Assembly (NCBI GenBank): GCA_005765155.1
Contig: VCCP01000006.1
Coordinates: forward strand, 1,748,501 to 1,812,500
Length of the DNA: 64,000 nt
Source of the DNA: Zelopaecilomyces penicillatus
Taxonomy: Eukaryota > Ascomycota > Sordariomycetes > Hypocreales > Pseudodiploosporaceae
Direction of reading: 5' to 3'
Shown piece after piece: positions 1-12,456 of this stretch. The notes under the pieces are model-generated. The model ran no database searches and was not told the origin of the DNA. It saw only the letters and a program-made list of their open reading frames with translations. The position numbers and the translations under genes are program-made. The stretch's first letter is position 1. Every line of letters begins with the position of its first letter.

Positions 1-3000
1 TACTCAGAGGAAATGAGATGCTTGCCAGCCAGCTCTCGATTATCGAAGGGTCATAGATTTACAAACGTCCGCTTTCATTTTCTGCACTTTCTTTTGTTTG
101 TCTTTAGCGACACATGGGCATGGGTTTGTGGAGCGCGGCATCAATATCCATGGATGAAATGCGCGGCGTTGTTTCTTTTTTGTGACTCTCCTGGACAGGA
201 CGGCATGCTGGACAAAAGCAGGGACTTTGGCAATGGTTCTGTAACGGGCCAAAGGGGAATTCGGGCCATGGTCACACGCTTCAAAAGTACGAGCATGACC
301 ACTGGGTAGCTAGGCGGGAGTTTGGTGCGATATTTGCAAGGTAGCACCAATATCTTTGACAATGGGTTAGGTTGGGCAAGGATGTTAAAGGTATGCATAC
401 AATGCATGAATGAGACATATGGAAATGATATGGAATAGGAAGTAGACTAGGATATCAAAAGAGGTGATCTCCACAACATATATATATATATCCTGCCACA
501 AAATCTCGAGTTGCTTGATTGGCTAGACGAATCAAGACAACGGAAGACAAGCCACGATAATGCTCGGTGGGTCCTCGTGTTTCCTATCCACTAAGCTGAG
601 AATGATATCAATGAGTAATATACGGGAGAAGGGGGAAACGAATTAGACGTGGATAAGCAATCAGGTAGCAGATGATATCTATCGGATTATTTCCCATCTA
701 GTACATTTACCTTTTTTGGTGGGTGTATGTAAGACATAACTGACAACAACGGATATCAAAAACCTCCAGAGCCATGATTAAATGGTAAAAAGTGAACATC
801 ACATGGCAAATAGTATTTCATACCTACTTGTTGTTTCTTATATGATCCAGGCTTTGGGCTAATTTTTAGTGCCGATTTGATACTTACTTTGATGATGTGA
901 GTACCTATGTCCAGTTGATTTGCAGATGGATTCAGTGTCTGGGATGGCACGTTGTCCATGATATTTCTCATACCAGTCATTGTTGAGGAAAAGTTGATGA
1001 ACGCTAGACTCATTCGCATTCCGTTGACGGTCTCGTGCTCTTTGTTTGTATGCCGAAACTGCCCCGACCTGAAGACAGGGTTTGCTGTTCTTCGCAAACC
1101 CCCCACGCCCCCGCTCGTCATTTTTCAACCACACTGGCCGGTGGCTTCAACAAGACCGGTCCGGCCACAAAACCGGTATCATTACCTGCGCCGTACTAAG
1201 GCGCGGCCGGGCTGCTGCTAAGCCGTTCATCAGCCGCACAACGGACGGCCGCAAACCAAAGGAGCGGGTCCCGTGGGGGGTTTGTTGAACCGTTGAAACG
1301 GCCACATGTCACGCAAGACCCGGATGTTTGAGAATTAACGAATGTTTGTTACCAGTATTTGCAGCGCTTGCGACGGCCGAGTACAAAAAACAAGTAGGGC
1401 TGGGCCGCGAAATGGCGTTCCGACGCCCGTCTCGTACTCGGCCGTCTACTACATCCATCATCCTAGGAGAAACCGCCGCCGGCTCTCTTTTATTATCGAT
1501 GACCGCCTTATTCGGTGATGGTGGGGGAGGGCGGCTAGCTACTTACCTTTGTATGGCGTGTTTTTCGGGGGGGTTGATCCTGGAAGCTGAGTTGCTTTGA
1601 AAGAAATGCTTCCAACTGTATCGTTGTGATGCGGGCATCTGCATCCCTTGAGCTGGTGTGTACCTAGGTAGTAGTAGTTGTTAGCCGCCCTTGATGTTGT
1701 GGCTGCTGCAACCAAGTATCCAAGTCCGTTTGCTCCATTTGCTAGATCGAGCAGGGTGGGAAAGTGCTGGCGAGTGCACCTACCGGAGGACCAACACAAA
1801 CCCCATCAACTTTGGAAGGCATATCAAACCTGCCTTCTCTTGATTCTCCCAGGGGATGCATGTTGTTTTCTACGCATTTCTCATTACAACGTCTCTCTGG
1901 TTTTGGTTGCAATGTTGATCCATTTTAGCACATTCAAACTTATATTTGCCTTGTCTTTGGGAACAGCTTTGCTGCCTATACCACTCTGGCCAATACTGTG
2001 ATGCGGCATCCCGACGATAAATTCATCTTGATACAACTAGCTCTTACCCCTACATGGAGTGGAATGCCAGAAAGGCCCGAGGCGGGTGGTTGCTGGTTCT
2101 CGCATATCATCATCCGCCCACAAGCTGGATAATCACATCATCATCCTTGTCTTGCTGAGTGCTCAAGACTCTTCTTTACTGCAGCAGAGTTCAGATCCCA
2201 CATCCGGCATTACAAACAACAAGAGGGACGCGGGTCAGCAAGAGGCTTGATCAGCTCCGTCGGTTTGCTGACATTCTCAGCCCCCATTTGACCTAAGGCA
2301 TGCAGTGATGTTGAAAGCAAACATGATCCAGTCTCTCGAGGCATGGCTGTTTATCTCAGCCCGGAGATGCATACGCGCAGCCTTGCAATCATAATCAGAT
2401 GTGCGGAAGCTGGTAGGTAGGCGCAGGAATTCCCAACTAGTGCCTTCGTAAAGAGCCCAGTGTCAATTGGCTGTATCGAAGCGCCTGCTGTGTGAAGGAG
2501 GCAAACGACATAGAGCGAAATATGAGAGCTCTGCTGCGAAATCCATATGCAACTCTGCTCGTATTATATACTAGCCTTCTCGTATTTACAACTACATACA
2601 TGTCTACATATGAGAACAGTTGGTCAGTCTTTGGCCACGCAAGCCTGCCACTGCCGCGAACCCCTGGTGAGGCTTCCTCCCCATGTGGCTCGGATGGGAC
2701 TCCTTGTAGCCAAGCCCGACTTAGGAAATGGGCATGTCTCAAACTTATCAAACAAATGTTGACTACTACGTCAAATCTTCACTCTTCTGCCCCCACCCAT
2801 CCGGTCGGAAGCCATATTGGGGAAAGGCGAGTACAAAATACCACAAAAATATTAGATGCTGCCTGTTGGGAGTGAGCAGGTTTTCTTCGCCCCCTTACAG
2901 CCGCCTGCTGTTTGTCATCTTCAAAGACGCCCTCCCGCCTTGCAGGGTGGATGGATCATGGCTGGGGGCCGTCATAAATCGCTGACCATACTCCGCGTCC

Positions 3001-3585
3001 ATAGACATCTTCGCATTCCGACGCGCACGCACGCCATGCAACCAGTAGCTATACCTAAGGATGATAAGGGGATTGCTGTTTGCGGGAAGAATGAGGGAGA
3101 AAAAGCACCCGATTTGCTCTAGGCGCGGCGCCTGCCCGGATTAGCCCCCGTCCAGTGACGGCTGGCGACCGCAAATACTACTGTCAAATCTGGGGGGTGG
3201 GCGGGATCCATTGTTTTCTTAACCCTGTTATACTTGTATTTAAGCAGGGCGGAATGTCTTCCTTTTGTTTCCTTCTTTCCCTGTGAGGTCGCGCGTCTTT
3301 GGCATATTCTCTTTACCTTCAATCAGCAAAAGTGGCCCGATGGGTGATCAAGCTACACAGACTGCTTCGTTTGGGCTGCTCTGAGCTTTCTTGTTTCACT
3401 TCATCGTACACTTAGTATCTTTGCCCAAAACCTTATGCTCACCTGAGCCCTTTATTTCTTTTATACTTATATTCACTATATTCACCACATTCTCTCCATT
3501 CACTATATCTTTTTTCATTTTTATCTGATCGGCCTACAAAGGACTTACATAAAATCATCATATCCGCCTTCGTTCCATATTCACA
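1..3585. other. Non-coding stretch; right end is the leader of the DJ-1-like gene
   Basis: I see no convincing gene here. All open frames are short, have no recognisable motif and no codon pattern like the real genes. A short TA run lies near 478-491. The last 150 bases before the next gene are pyrimidine-rich (TTCACTAT-like runs at about 3470-3510), as expected for a fungal promoter and 5' leader. Confidence 0.6.
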
Positions 3586-4492
3586 ATGAAGATATCATCA
3601 TTGCTCTCAGCTGGTGGGCTTTTTGCCCTCACGGTGGCTAGCACAGCATCAGCACTCCCAGCAAATCCATTAACTCCTCCGCAACATGCCGTCTCTTGCA
3701 CCAAGCCACGGCCGATCCCCAACTATAACGGCACCGACTTCCGTAACGTCGGCGTCCTACTCTTCCCAGGCTTCGATCTGATCGATGTCTTCGGCACCAT
3801 CGAGCCGTTGCAGTCACTGTCCCTATCAACACAGCAGATCAACTTGTCGATGATTGCGCGCACGCTGGACCCTGTCAGTCGAGGCCCCGACCACCCTGGC
3901 ATAGAAAAGTATCGGTCTGCCTTCTCGCCCGCCGCGCTGCCCACGCACACTTTTGACGATGAGTTGGACCTGGACCTGCTGATTGTGCCTGGTGGCAACG
4001 GCGTACGAAAGCCTGACATGCCGGATGAGATTGCCTATATCAAGCGCATGTTTCCCCGGGTAAAGGTGCTCATGACCATTTGCACCGGCTCCGGACTCGC
4101 GGCCCGCGCCGGCATCATGGACGGGTACATGGCCACCACCAACAAGGCCGCCTGGCAGAGCATACTCCCCATGGGGCCCAGGGTCAAGTGGGTGTCGCCT
4201 GCGCGCTATGTTATTGATGGAAAGTTATGGACATCTTCCGGCGTAAGTTTTCTCATTCGGAACCAAGGAATATATCTCTAGAAACTCCCAAGTTAACATA
4301 ACAACTCCACAGGTCACGTCCGCACTGGACCTCATCTTCAAGTTCGTGGATATGTACTGGGGACACGAAGTCAGTGATAAAATCGCTGGCGGTGTCGAGC
4401 ATGTGCCACGGGAAGCAAACGATGACCCTTTCTCTTTGCGTTATAGGATCCCGCCAACATTGGCTCAACCCTGCAAGCCAAAGTTGGGTTAG
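3586..4492 (+). CDS. Secreted DJ-1/PfpI (class I glutamine amidotransferase-like) protein
   Basis: Two exons, 3586-4242 and 4313-4492, joined across a 70-nt intron (donor GTAAGT, acceptor CACAG, a TTAAC-type branch site), give 278 residues. Residues 1-24 form a typical signal peptide, basic then hydrophobic and ending SALP, so the product is probably secreted or enters the endomembrane system. The domain starts with VGVLLFPGFDLIDVFG (about 55-70). It has the IVPGG strand-turn near 133-137 and the nucleophile elbow TICTGSG with Cys166. The layout resembles the isonitrile-hydratase/PfpI branch of the superfamily. The position after the elbow, where family members often have TTH, reads TTNK, so the usual histidine may be absent. 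No substrate can be assigned. The neighbour on the right is convergent RVB2. Confidence 0.85.
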
Positions 4493-4827
4493 CAGTAGCA
4501 GTAGCAGAATTAGAACAGAAACTCTCCAGGAACGGATGTTTCAAGACCACTTAGCAGACACACAAACAGACACATATAGAAAGACAGCGTACTCGGATGA
4601 GACGCAAACAGCAAAAATGTAGATAATTAATCAATGAATTCCTCGTCTTTCATCTTGTCTTTGTTTCGTGAAAACCTCCTACGCCCGAAATGTTATGGTA
4701 CAGATGAATTTCCAGCACATCCGCACATACCTAGCCAGTGCTTCTATGTTGATTTTTTTTGCACATACATGGTTTTTGCCCAAAAAACGCCACTCAACAC
4801 TCAACGCAACCTTCCACATAGGTCAGT
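4493..4827. other. Convergent 3' flanks of the DJ-1-like gene and RVB2
   Basis: Only 335 bases separate the two facing stop codons, so this must hold both 3' UTRs and polyadenylation signals. No other feature is visible. Confidence 0.6.
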
Positions 4828-6430
4828 CTAGCTGAGATCCATCTTCTCGGTGCTCACGGCGCCGCCGCCGCCGTTGGTGGCTGACATGTCTACCGCACCA
4901 TCATCACCAATCAGCCGCTTCTCAGACTTGGTGACGAATTCGATGCTCCGGGCTGGGTCGTAGAACAGCTGGAAGCAACGCTTCACATCATCGACGCTGA
5001 CCTGCTTGGCACGTCGCTTCGCCGAAACCAGCTGCGATGTGCTGATGAGATTGCTGGCGTAGCGCAGACCCGCCTCTTGCCCAATCTTGGTAAGCAGGGC
5101 TAAGGCGTCGGGAGAGACGTCAACCTCCTCCTCTTGTGCTCGGATGGAGATGATCTGCTTGATATTCTCGGGAGAGTAGGGCTGCGTGTTGATGATGACG
5201 ACGCGATCCAGGAAATCGAGCGGCAGGCCGTGGGGACTTCGGTAGTCTGTTCCACGGATACGCGCGTGGCCACGGTTGCTGGCCATGATGACGACGGGGG
5301 CGAGATCGTCTTCCAAAGCACGGTTGATGTAAGAGAAGCATTCAATATCGAGCATGTGCACCTCATCAATGAAAAGAACGCCAGGAACAATCTCCGCCTT
5401 GCCCTCTTCCTTCCACTCGCCGACCTTGGTGTCGATCTGATCACGAATCTCGCTGCGGATTTCGCCCGTGTCGCCAGAAAAGAGCGCCAGGAAGCCTTGA
5501 GTGCGTGAGTTGATGACATCAATCTCGTGTAGTGTGACGGTGTGCACCATCTCCTTGCGCTTCTGCAGCTCGCCATCTGGGCACTGCAGAAACTTGGTAT
5601 CGACACCCATGGCATCGTAATCGCGAGACCGGGCGAAGGATCGACCGAGCTTGGTGATCTTGCCTGAGGACTTGTCAATGGAGATGATATCACCAGCCAT
5701 GACGCGCTCCTTGGTCATGGCGTCAATCATCTTAGCACCCATATCGTAGATGGCTTCCATATCAGTGGTCTTGATCGTAAGCTTGCCCTGCTTGGCACTG
5801 CCCGTGACGCTTCGGTCAATCTGAATCTCCACGACCTCTCCCTCCATGATCTCACTCTCCTCCTTTATCCGGACACCGATCGACTTGCGAAACGCTTGTG
5901 TGAGGGCTTCGGTCTTGGACATCTCCAGCGAGAAGATTTCCGACGATGCAAGAGTTGTGAAGGGGACATCGGGGCCCAGCGACTGTGACATGCCCATTGC
6001 AATGGCAGTTTTTCCCGTGCTATACACTCATTTGTTAGTTTCAATTTGCGAGCTTGCACCAAAGGGGCGATGCTGGAGGCTCCCTGTGTTGTCTTCTCAC
6101 CTTGGTGGACCAGCAATCAAGACGGCGCGTCCCGCAATCTTGCCATCCTTGATCATCTGCAGAATGACTGCAGCGGCCTTGCGTGCCTTTTCCTGGCCAA
6201 CAAGGCCCTGCGACGCCGCTCTGGGCTCGAGTGTCGTGGCATCGACGCCAAGTCCGCGAATATGGGAGTGGGCAGCAATGAGGTTGAGACCGCGAAGGTC
6301 CTTGGTTTCGGACACAGTCACAAGTGGCTAGAGAAGAAGTAAGAAGCGACAATAGTTAGCCAATCTGCCAAAACTGTGAAAATCTTGGATTGGATGGGGG
6401 TATGGATTTTTTTTCCCTTACTGCAGCCAT
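4828..6430 (-). CDS. RVB2: RuvB-like AAA+ ATPase 2 (Rvb2/Reptin)
   Basis: Three exons (6430-6422, 6327-6101, 6019-4828) encode 475 residues, the normal length of Rvb2. Rvb2 forms a hetero-hexamer with Rvb1 and acts in the INO80 and SWR1 remodellers, in R2TP chaperone assembly and in snoRNP biogenesis. Visible marks are the N-terminal IAAHSHIRGLG, the Walker A motif GPPSTGKT (residues 76-83, split by the second intron), Walker B LFIDEVHMLD, and the Rvb2-type stretches SEIFSLEMSKTEALTQAFR and DVINSRTQGFLALFSGDTGE. The HSHI...GLG start and the overall match favour Rvb2 over Rvb1. The first coding exon is only nine bases (ATG GCT GCA). It is supported by a GTAAGG donor and a TTCTCTAG acceptor, and gives the start MAAPLVTVSE. 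The C-terminal tail contains a GGGG run and ends MDLS. Confidence 0.95.
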
Positions 6431-9400
6431 GACGTGAGACGGGTTTGCGATGAGCAGGGTGGGTTGCTTCGCGACGAAGCTCTGCAGCAAGAATGATGAG
6501 TTGACGAAGCTCGCCCTGTAGGCTTGGAAAAATACGCCGTAGACGCGGAAGAGCGTCTAACGCGTCTGTGTCGACCAATTTAGGCTTACGCGATGCGGGT
6601 CCTAATTAAAGTGCCGGAAGACGATGCATGAACCGCATCCAATGCCTGATATGGCACAATCTCATCTACGGTAACGCTAAAGTAAGATACGTTGCTCCAG
6701 ACCAGACGACTTGTAATCCAATATATATATAAACTAATATTCTTGGGGGTTTCTTGGTAGTTCACATAAATAAAAGCTGTGGGTGGCTGAAGTTGGAGGT
6801 TTTCTAACCAAAGTACCTACTCAGTACAACCCAGTTTCAAGCACATCTTGTTTTACCAATTCCAGTTTTCGCTGGGTCGCCCATTTGGTGGATTGACACA
6901 ACCAGCAGCTCCCAGTTACTGTTTCGGAAACGCTACTTGACAACTTTTATTTATTGTGCGTTGACAAGAAAGCAAGTCACTTACCATGGTGCATACAGAT
7001 TATAAAGGGTAGTTCCCATGGTTGTGGATAACTGTTGGGTGACATGCAGTAGACAGACGAATCACCCACCATCCTCATGCACTCGGGTTAAAGCTCCGCA
7101 CTTGAGGCCATTACCCCGTTTCTTTGTTTTGATAAAGCAAAAAGAAAAACGGACCGTGTCCGGATGAGATGAATTTAACTTACTTTGATTCGTGCAAGAA
7201 ATAGGATGCAAATATCGCAAGGCAGATCGGCTGTAAACAGCGGGCTAGGAAGATGATCACACATCATCCCTTGCATAGATGGTGCTGCAATCAGGTTGCA
7301 TTCTCTTCCCGTTCACGCATAGGTAGTGCCTATTGTTGATGGAGTTATTTCTGCATTGCCAGCTAACCAATCCCCTCTTTTTCACCCCGCGTTCTGCCTG
7401 ACAATTGATGCTAGAAAAATAACTAGAGAGATTGCAATACTAGTGATGACATTCAACAGGCACCATATTTTGTATGTGCATGGTGATATGAAGTTAGAGT
7501 CACTGCATAGTGCCTGCCTAGGTATTCTAGCCGCTCCCGTGAGAAATGCGAAGTGTTTGTTTTTAGCGCATTGTTCAGTCTTCTGTTCTCGGCCGCTCTC
7601 TTGGACTTTTGTTGACATGTCCCATCCAACAACAGCGCCCTTTGTCAATTGACTGGATTTTGGGCACTGCCTCTGTCGTTGACGAAGTCACTACCGTTGA
7701 CAAAAGCGGAATGAGTCGTAGCTTTACATTCTGAGTGACATCTATTAAGCTCCGTTGAGATAAGCCATCATTGATGAAAATATATGGGGTATGACGTCTG
7801 CCACAAATCAGATTCGCAGTAAATCAGCTTTGACAAATTATCAACATCTACGATATATCACTTCTTTTGTTGAATTGGCGGTCTATGTCTTTCGCATAAC
7901 CCTGGAGCCAAATAAGTTGCTACTAAGTGTCCTTTAAGAACGACGATGGTGGCACTGGTCCTAGCATAGTACCGCCATAAATTGAAACGAGAAGCCACGT
8001 CTCATAGCCCTTGATTTGCTCTGGCTTCTTGATGGATCGCGCCTCTGCGCAGACGCTGGCCGTCTGTTGGTCAGCCTTTGAACGACGCAGACCAGTCTCT
8101 GGAATGTACTACGGTGAATGACAAGACGCAAAATCATCATAGCTTCGAATTCAGTCGTCCGAAAGCGGCATGCCTAATTAAATCGCATTCGGAAATCTGT
8201 AGTGATGACATCTTGTGCACACCACCCTAGATACCCCGTAGCTGCACAACGACATGACCACCATGGACCCCATGCTGGTAATATGGCGCCATAGCGCATT
8301 GTCACATAAATGGCGTGAATTCCTTTGATCTTGAAAACAAAGAGTCAAGATCTTTGGGAATGCGCCAGACCTCCTGTATATTTCCGCGTTGTTATATCAA
8401 AGCTATTGTCAGAAAGAGCCAAGTACTGCAGTATTTCATACATTTTGCATTCTGAACTAATTTTCCGATCCCCCACACTTTTTTTGACAACCGCGAGGTC
8501 TTTCCTTTCTGGGCCTAGATCTAAGGTAGACATAGCGCAGCTTGTCATATTCAACACCTTCATCGTTGAAGAGGGGAAACAGAGACTCAAGACTTGAAAC
8601 TAATTAGTATTTATTAGATATTTACAAACCACTATCGCTAGAACTAGCTAATACGAGTCTTTGTCGCTTAAATCTCAGAAATTGAACTTGAGTTGTTAAA
8701 GTTGGTGGAATCATAGGTAGTTCATAGCATTACATACTATTCGCACATCAAATTACAAGCCGCGCAAGCCGTGCACGACAACCCATGTTTCCTTTAGGTG
8801 TCTCCCCAAGCCGAGGCAGCACTAGGGTAGTCATTTTTTCAGTGCGTCTGTACCTAAGAGACCCTGCTTCCGTCCAAGCTTGTAATTGGTACGGAAATAA
8901 TCATAGGTGTACACAGGCCTTGTACCAACTGTATTGCACTCATCAAGGCATCTACCTACCTAGCCTCCCCATCTTATCATTAGACTACCCTAGACAATTA
9001 TTCCACGGATAAATCTTAGGTGCCCTATGAATGCCTAATTACGATGCTACTTAATATAGACAACGTGTATCTTGGGTTTGGCCGCGTTTGAGTGACCTGT
9101 TTCGCCTTATTATCACAAGTTCAACGCATGTGTCTTATCGACAGTGGAGATGATCTGCAAAGCTTATTGGCTCTACACCCTGCCGCTAAAACATGCATCA
9201 AATTACACGCTAGTAATTGGTTCAGGTTATGCAGGTTGCACCACCAACAGCAACTCCAAGGAATGACAACATCCGTCAGGGACCCCTGTAGCGAATCACG
9301 AGCACACCCGGGCTAACAAAATCTTAGAAGACAAAGACGAGATCAACAAAAATGGAGTTGGAATATGGAACAATATACCCATCAGTTTATCAATAATAGC

Positions 9401-10078
9401 AACAGTATCTATATAGGATACGTATAACGTTGTACTTTTGATGGCTAATAAAGACAATCTCGCTAAAACTTAGTTGTTGTATCCTCCGCGGAGGTCAAAC
9501 CAGGGCGTTTCCATTTGTCCCTCCCTACCCCCCTGTAACTGCTGGCAACGGCCTGCACGATCCCTGTTGCCAGTTGGCAGCAGCCAACAAACAGACAAGG
9601 CTTTGTCAACATCAGGAAAATAAATGCTGCCTGCACTGCTAGTGCGAAAGCCAAAGCAGCCAACAGTCACTGCACCCATCTTGTAGGCGCGTTCCTCACT
9701 TTTGGTTCAGCACCACCTGGCGCACTTGTTGGCCCGTTTTCTTCAAAACTGCTCGCCTCCGCTCCAACTTTTGCTTCTCTGCCGCGCTCACATGTCCTCT
9801 GTTGCCTGGCAAATGTCTGCGCTGACAGTTTTCGTGCGGCTACCGTTCACCTATTCAAAAGATAATCAATACATGCCTGCGGCTGGTTTCAGTCGCCTTG
9901 CTTTGCAGAAAGTCGTTCCTAGCGTCAACCCCAGCATGGTAGCAACCCGCTAAATTCTACCCCCCCGTGGCGTCGCCGAGAGCTTTTTGTTCGTTGTGGC
10001 AATCAACAGAATACCATACAATACTTCCGGGGATCTTACAATAATAAGAGTCCTTGTCCTCTGCCGTAGAGGGGCGTC
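6431..10078. other. Gene-poor, AT-richer stretch
   Basis: In 3.6 kb I find no open frame with a recognisable motif or believable exon structure. The left end is the RVB2 upstream region. The right end (about 9690-10078) becomes CT-rich before the next gene. A short AT run lies at 6719-6731. No inverted or direct repeat large enough to mark a mobile element was seen by eye. Confidence 0.5.
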
Positions 10079-12456
10079 ATGTCCTCAGGGCAGGGACGCC
10101 ATGAGACAGACTGGAGCCGTTCTGAGCGGGACCAAAGATCTCCAAGATTCTCTCGCGAAAGGCACAGCAGTTGGGATGACGGCTACCATCGCTCTGATGG
10201 CCACTGGCCACCACCGCCAATCCGAACCAACTCTGCGGCAAAGCCTCGAGATAGTAACTCTGATCTAATTCGAGATCGGCCGACATCGCCTCAACGTGGT
10301 GTGCCCCAGGGTCGGAGTAAGTCAAGATTGCCAACGCGCGCATTGCTGCATACTAAGTTAATGTAGGTCCTACAAAAAGCCGATTCGAAAAAATTCCCAA
10401 ATCATCGCGCGCTGTCGACACGAGCTCCCTAGACTTCGTTTTAGTAAAGGCAATCGTCGACCAGATTTGCGAACGATGCTTTTGGTACATGCAGAGAGAC
10501 ATAACGGACAAGGAATGCAAGAGATTAGATATTACATTTGATCGCCTCCGCCTTAATCCAACTGATACAGGTAACATTAGATCTGTTCTGGATCATCAAA
10601 GGAAAACAGCCGACGGCACCAGAGACAGGGCTAATCAGCGTCTAAATGATACTGATGCAAGGCTAGAGAACGCCGTTGGCATATTCTTGGAGAAACTGCT
10701 AAGTGCCGTCTCACGTCGCGCATCTCAGATCGCAGATGTTGACGGTGGCTTTGATGCCCCTACCATGGTGGTTTCCCCAATAACTGAGACCCGAGGCGTA
10801 GAAGAAACCCTTAAGAAGCGGTTGGCCAAAGAAACACTTAAGTTGGAGGAACTCCTGAAATCGCATTATGAATCACGACTCTGTGATTTGACAAGTAGCC
10901 TAAAACAAGAGCGTATCAGAACCGACACTCTGGAAAAGACTATTGCCGCGTTGACAGAGAGGTTTGATGAAAAGGATAACAGAAACAAAGAAAAAGCCGA
11001 AAGTGCGATGATGCAAGAGCGTGCCACAAACGCCATGCTTGAACAGAAATTGGACATATTGACGCGAAGAGTCGATAAAATGGATAGCAAGAGCAAAGAA
11101 GAATCCGACGGTGTGGCTATGCGAGAGCGTACGAAAAACGACATGCTCGATTCTAAACTGGAGATCTTGACCGCGAAACTGGACAAGATTGAAGACAGGA
11201 TTAGTGAACATGCCAAAAGTACGACAACAGATGAGAGTGCTAGAATCGCCACGCTCGATTCCAAATTGGAGACATTGACTGCGACACTGGACAAGATGGA
11301 TGACAGGATTAGTGAAAATGCCCAAAGCACGACGACACAAGTGTCTGCTAGAAACGACATACTTGAATCCAAACTTGAGGCAATGACCGGGAAACTGGAA
11401 AAGATGGATAACAAAATCAACGAAAATGCCGAAAGCACCACAACACATAAGTGTGTCGAAAATGATTTGCTTAAATCAAACCTAGCAGCATTGAGCGAAA
11501 GACTCGAGGAGATGCGCAACGCTCACATAGAAAGATCAGAAACCTTTACAATCAAAGGAGCATCATCTCTCGAACAACTGCAACGTCTCTCAACTCGAAT
11601 AGAGAGTGTGGAGAAGTCAATTTCACAGCTATGGCACAAGCTGGATGAAGTTTGTGCTGTAACTAAAGACAACAGTGCGAACCAGCAGGCAGCCAGTGCC
11701 GCCATCGCAGGGCTGCAGTCAGCTATTACAAAACTCTCAAGGGAGAAACCGAAGGAATCGAATCAAGATTCGCCAAGGCCAAACGCTCACTCATCTAGCG
11801 GTATGGCGGGTGAGAACAGTAGTCAATCCTCATTGTCAGAGGCTAAGGTTCTGGAGATCATCCAGCCACTATTGGGTGCGGCACAAACTAAGCTGAAAAC
11901 CTCGGTTCAAACATCTCTACAAAAGTTTGCGCCTTTTATTGACAAGGAGAGGGACGCAAGAGAAGTGCTTGCTAAGAGGATTGAAGAAATCGGTGGACAA
12001 ATACTGGCTTTCCCGAAGGGCGTGGAAGCGTTGAGTTCCAAAGTAGACGACTCTGTCAGCCAATTAGGCGACCAAAGTCGAGAACATGCGAAGGAGCTGA
12101 CGTTCCACGGACAGAGGATCATGTCGCTGGTCACACACTTTGACGGAATAAAGCGCGACACGACAAGTAGCCTTGACAGCTTTCAACACCAACTGGCCAA
12201 CATGACCGCCTGGCAGAATAACTTTGATACTAGGAACCTGTACAGGGACATTGTCAAACATATCAACGCTACTCTTCCAGAAACCACGTCCAAGCAGCTC
12301 GGGCCTTTGTCTGAAAACGTCCGAGCTCTAGGAGATAGAATTAAGGCCATGGAAGACCGGGACCGCCTCAGAATTCATAATGTGGCCGGCGATGGCGGGC
12401 CTGTAAAACGGCGAAAGCTTCCAAACGGCGAAACAATGTCAGTTAAAGGCCAATGA
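10079..12456 (+). CDS. Coiled-coil protein with 36-residue tandem repeats, function unknown
   Basis: Two exons, 10079-10316 and 10367-12456 (donor GTAAGT, acceptor TGTAG, 50-nt intron), give 775 residues. The N-terminal about 95 residues are rich in Arg, Ser and Pro and look disordered. They are followed by a short helical segment around LDFVLVKAIVDQICERCFWY, which contains two cysteines. From about residue 230 the protein is almost entirely charged helix. Residues 267-482 are six consecutive 36-residue units of the type LDSKLETLTATLDKMDDRI followed by a Ser/Thr-rich turn. More coiled coil follows, and the protein ends in a basic patch (VKRRKLPNGE) that could be a nuclear localisation signal. 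The long rod suggests a structural or scaffold role, but I recognise no family. It is isolated, with gene-poor DNA on both sides. Confidence 0.8.
10927..11574 (+). repeat. Six in-frame 108-bp repeats coding for coiled coil
   Basis: Unit starts fall exactly 108 bases apart at 10927, 11035, 11143, 11251, 11359 and 11467. Each unit begins with a [TMIL]-L-[ED]-x-x-[IL] helix start and contains L-[TS]-x-[KR]-[LF]-[DE]-x-[MIK]. The central four are most alike, sharing KLE-x-[LM]-T and a STTT turn in three of them. The outer units are more diverged. Confidence 0.85.
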
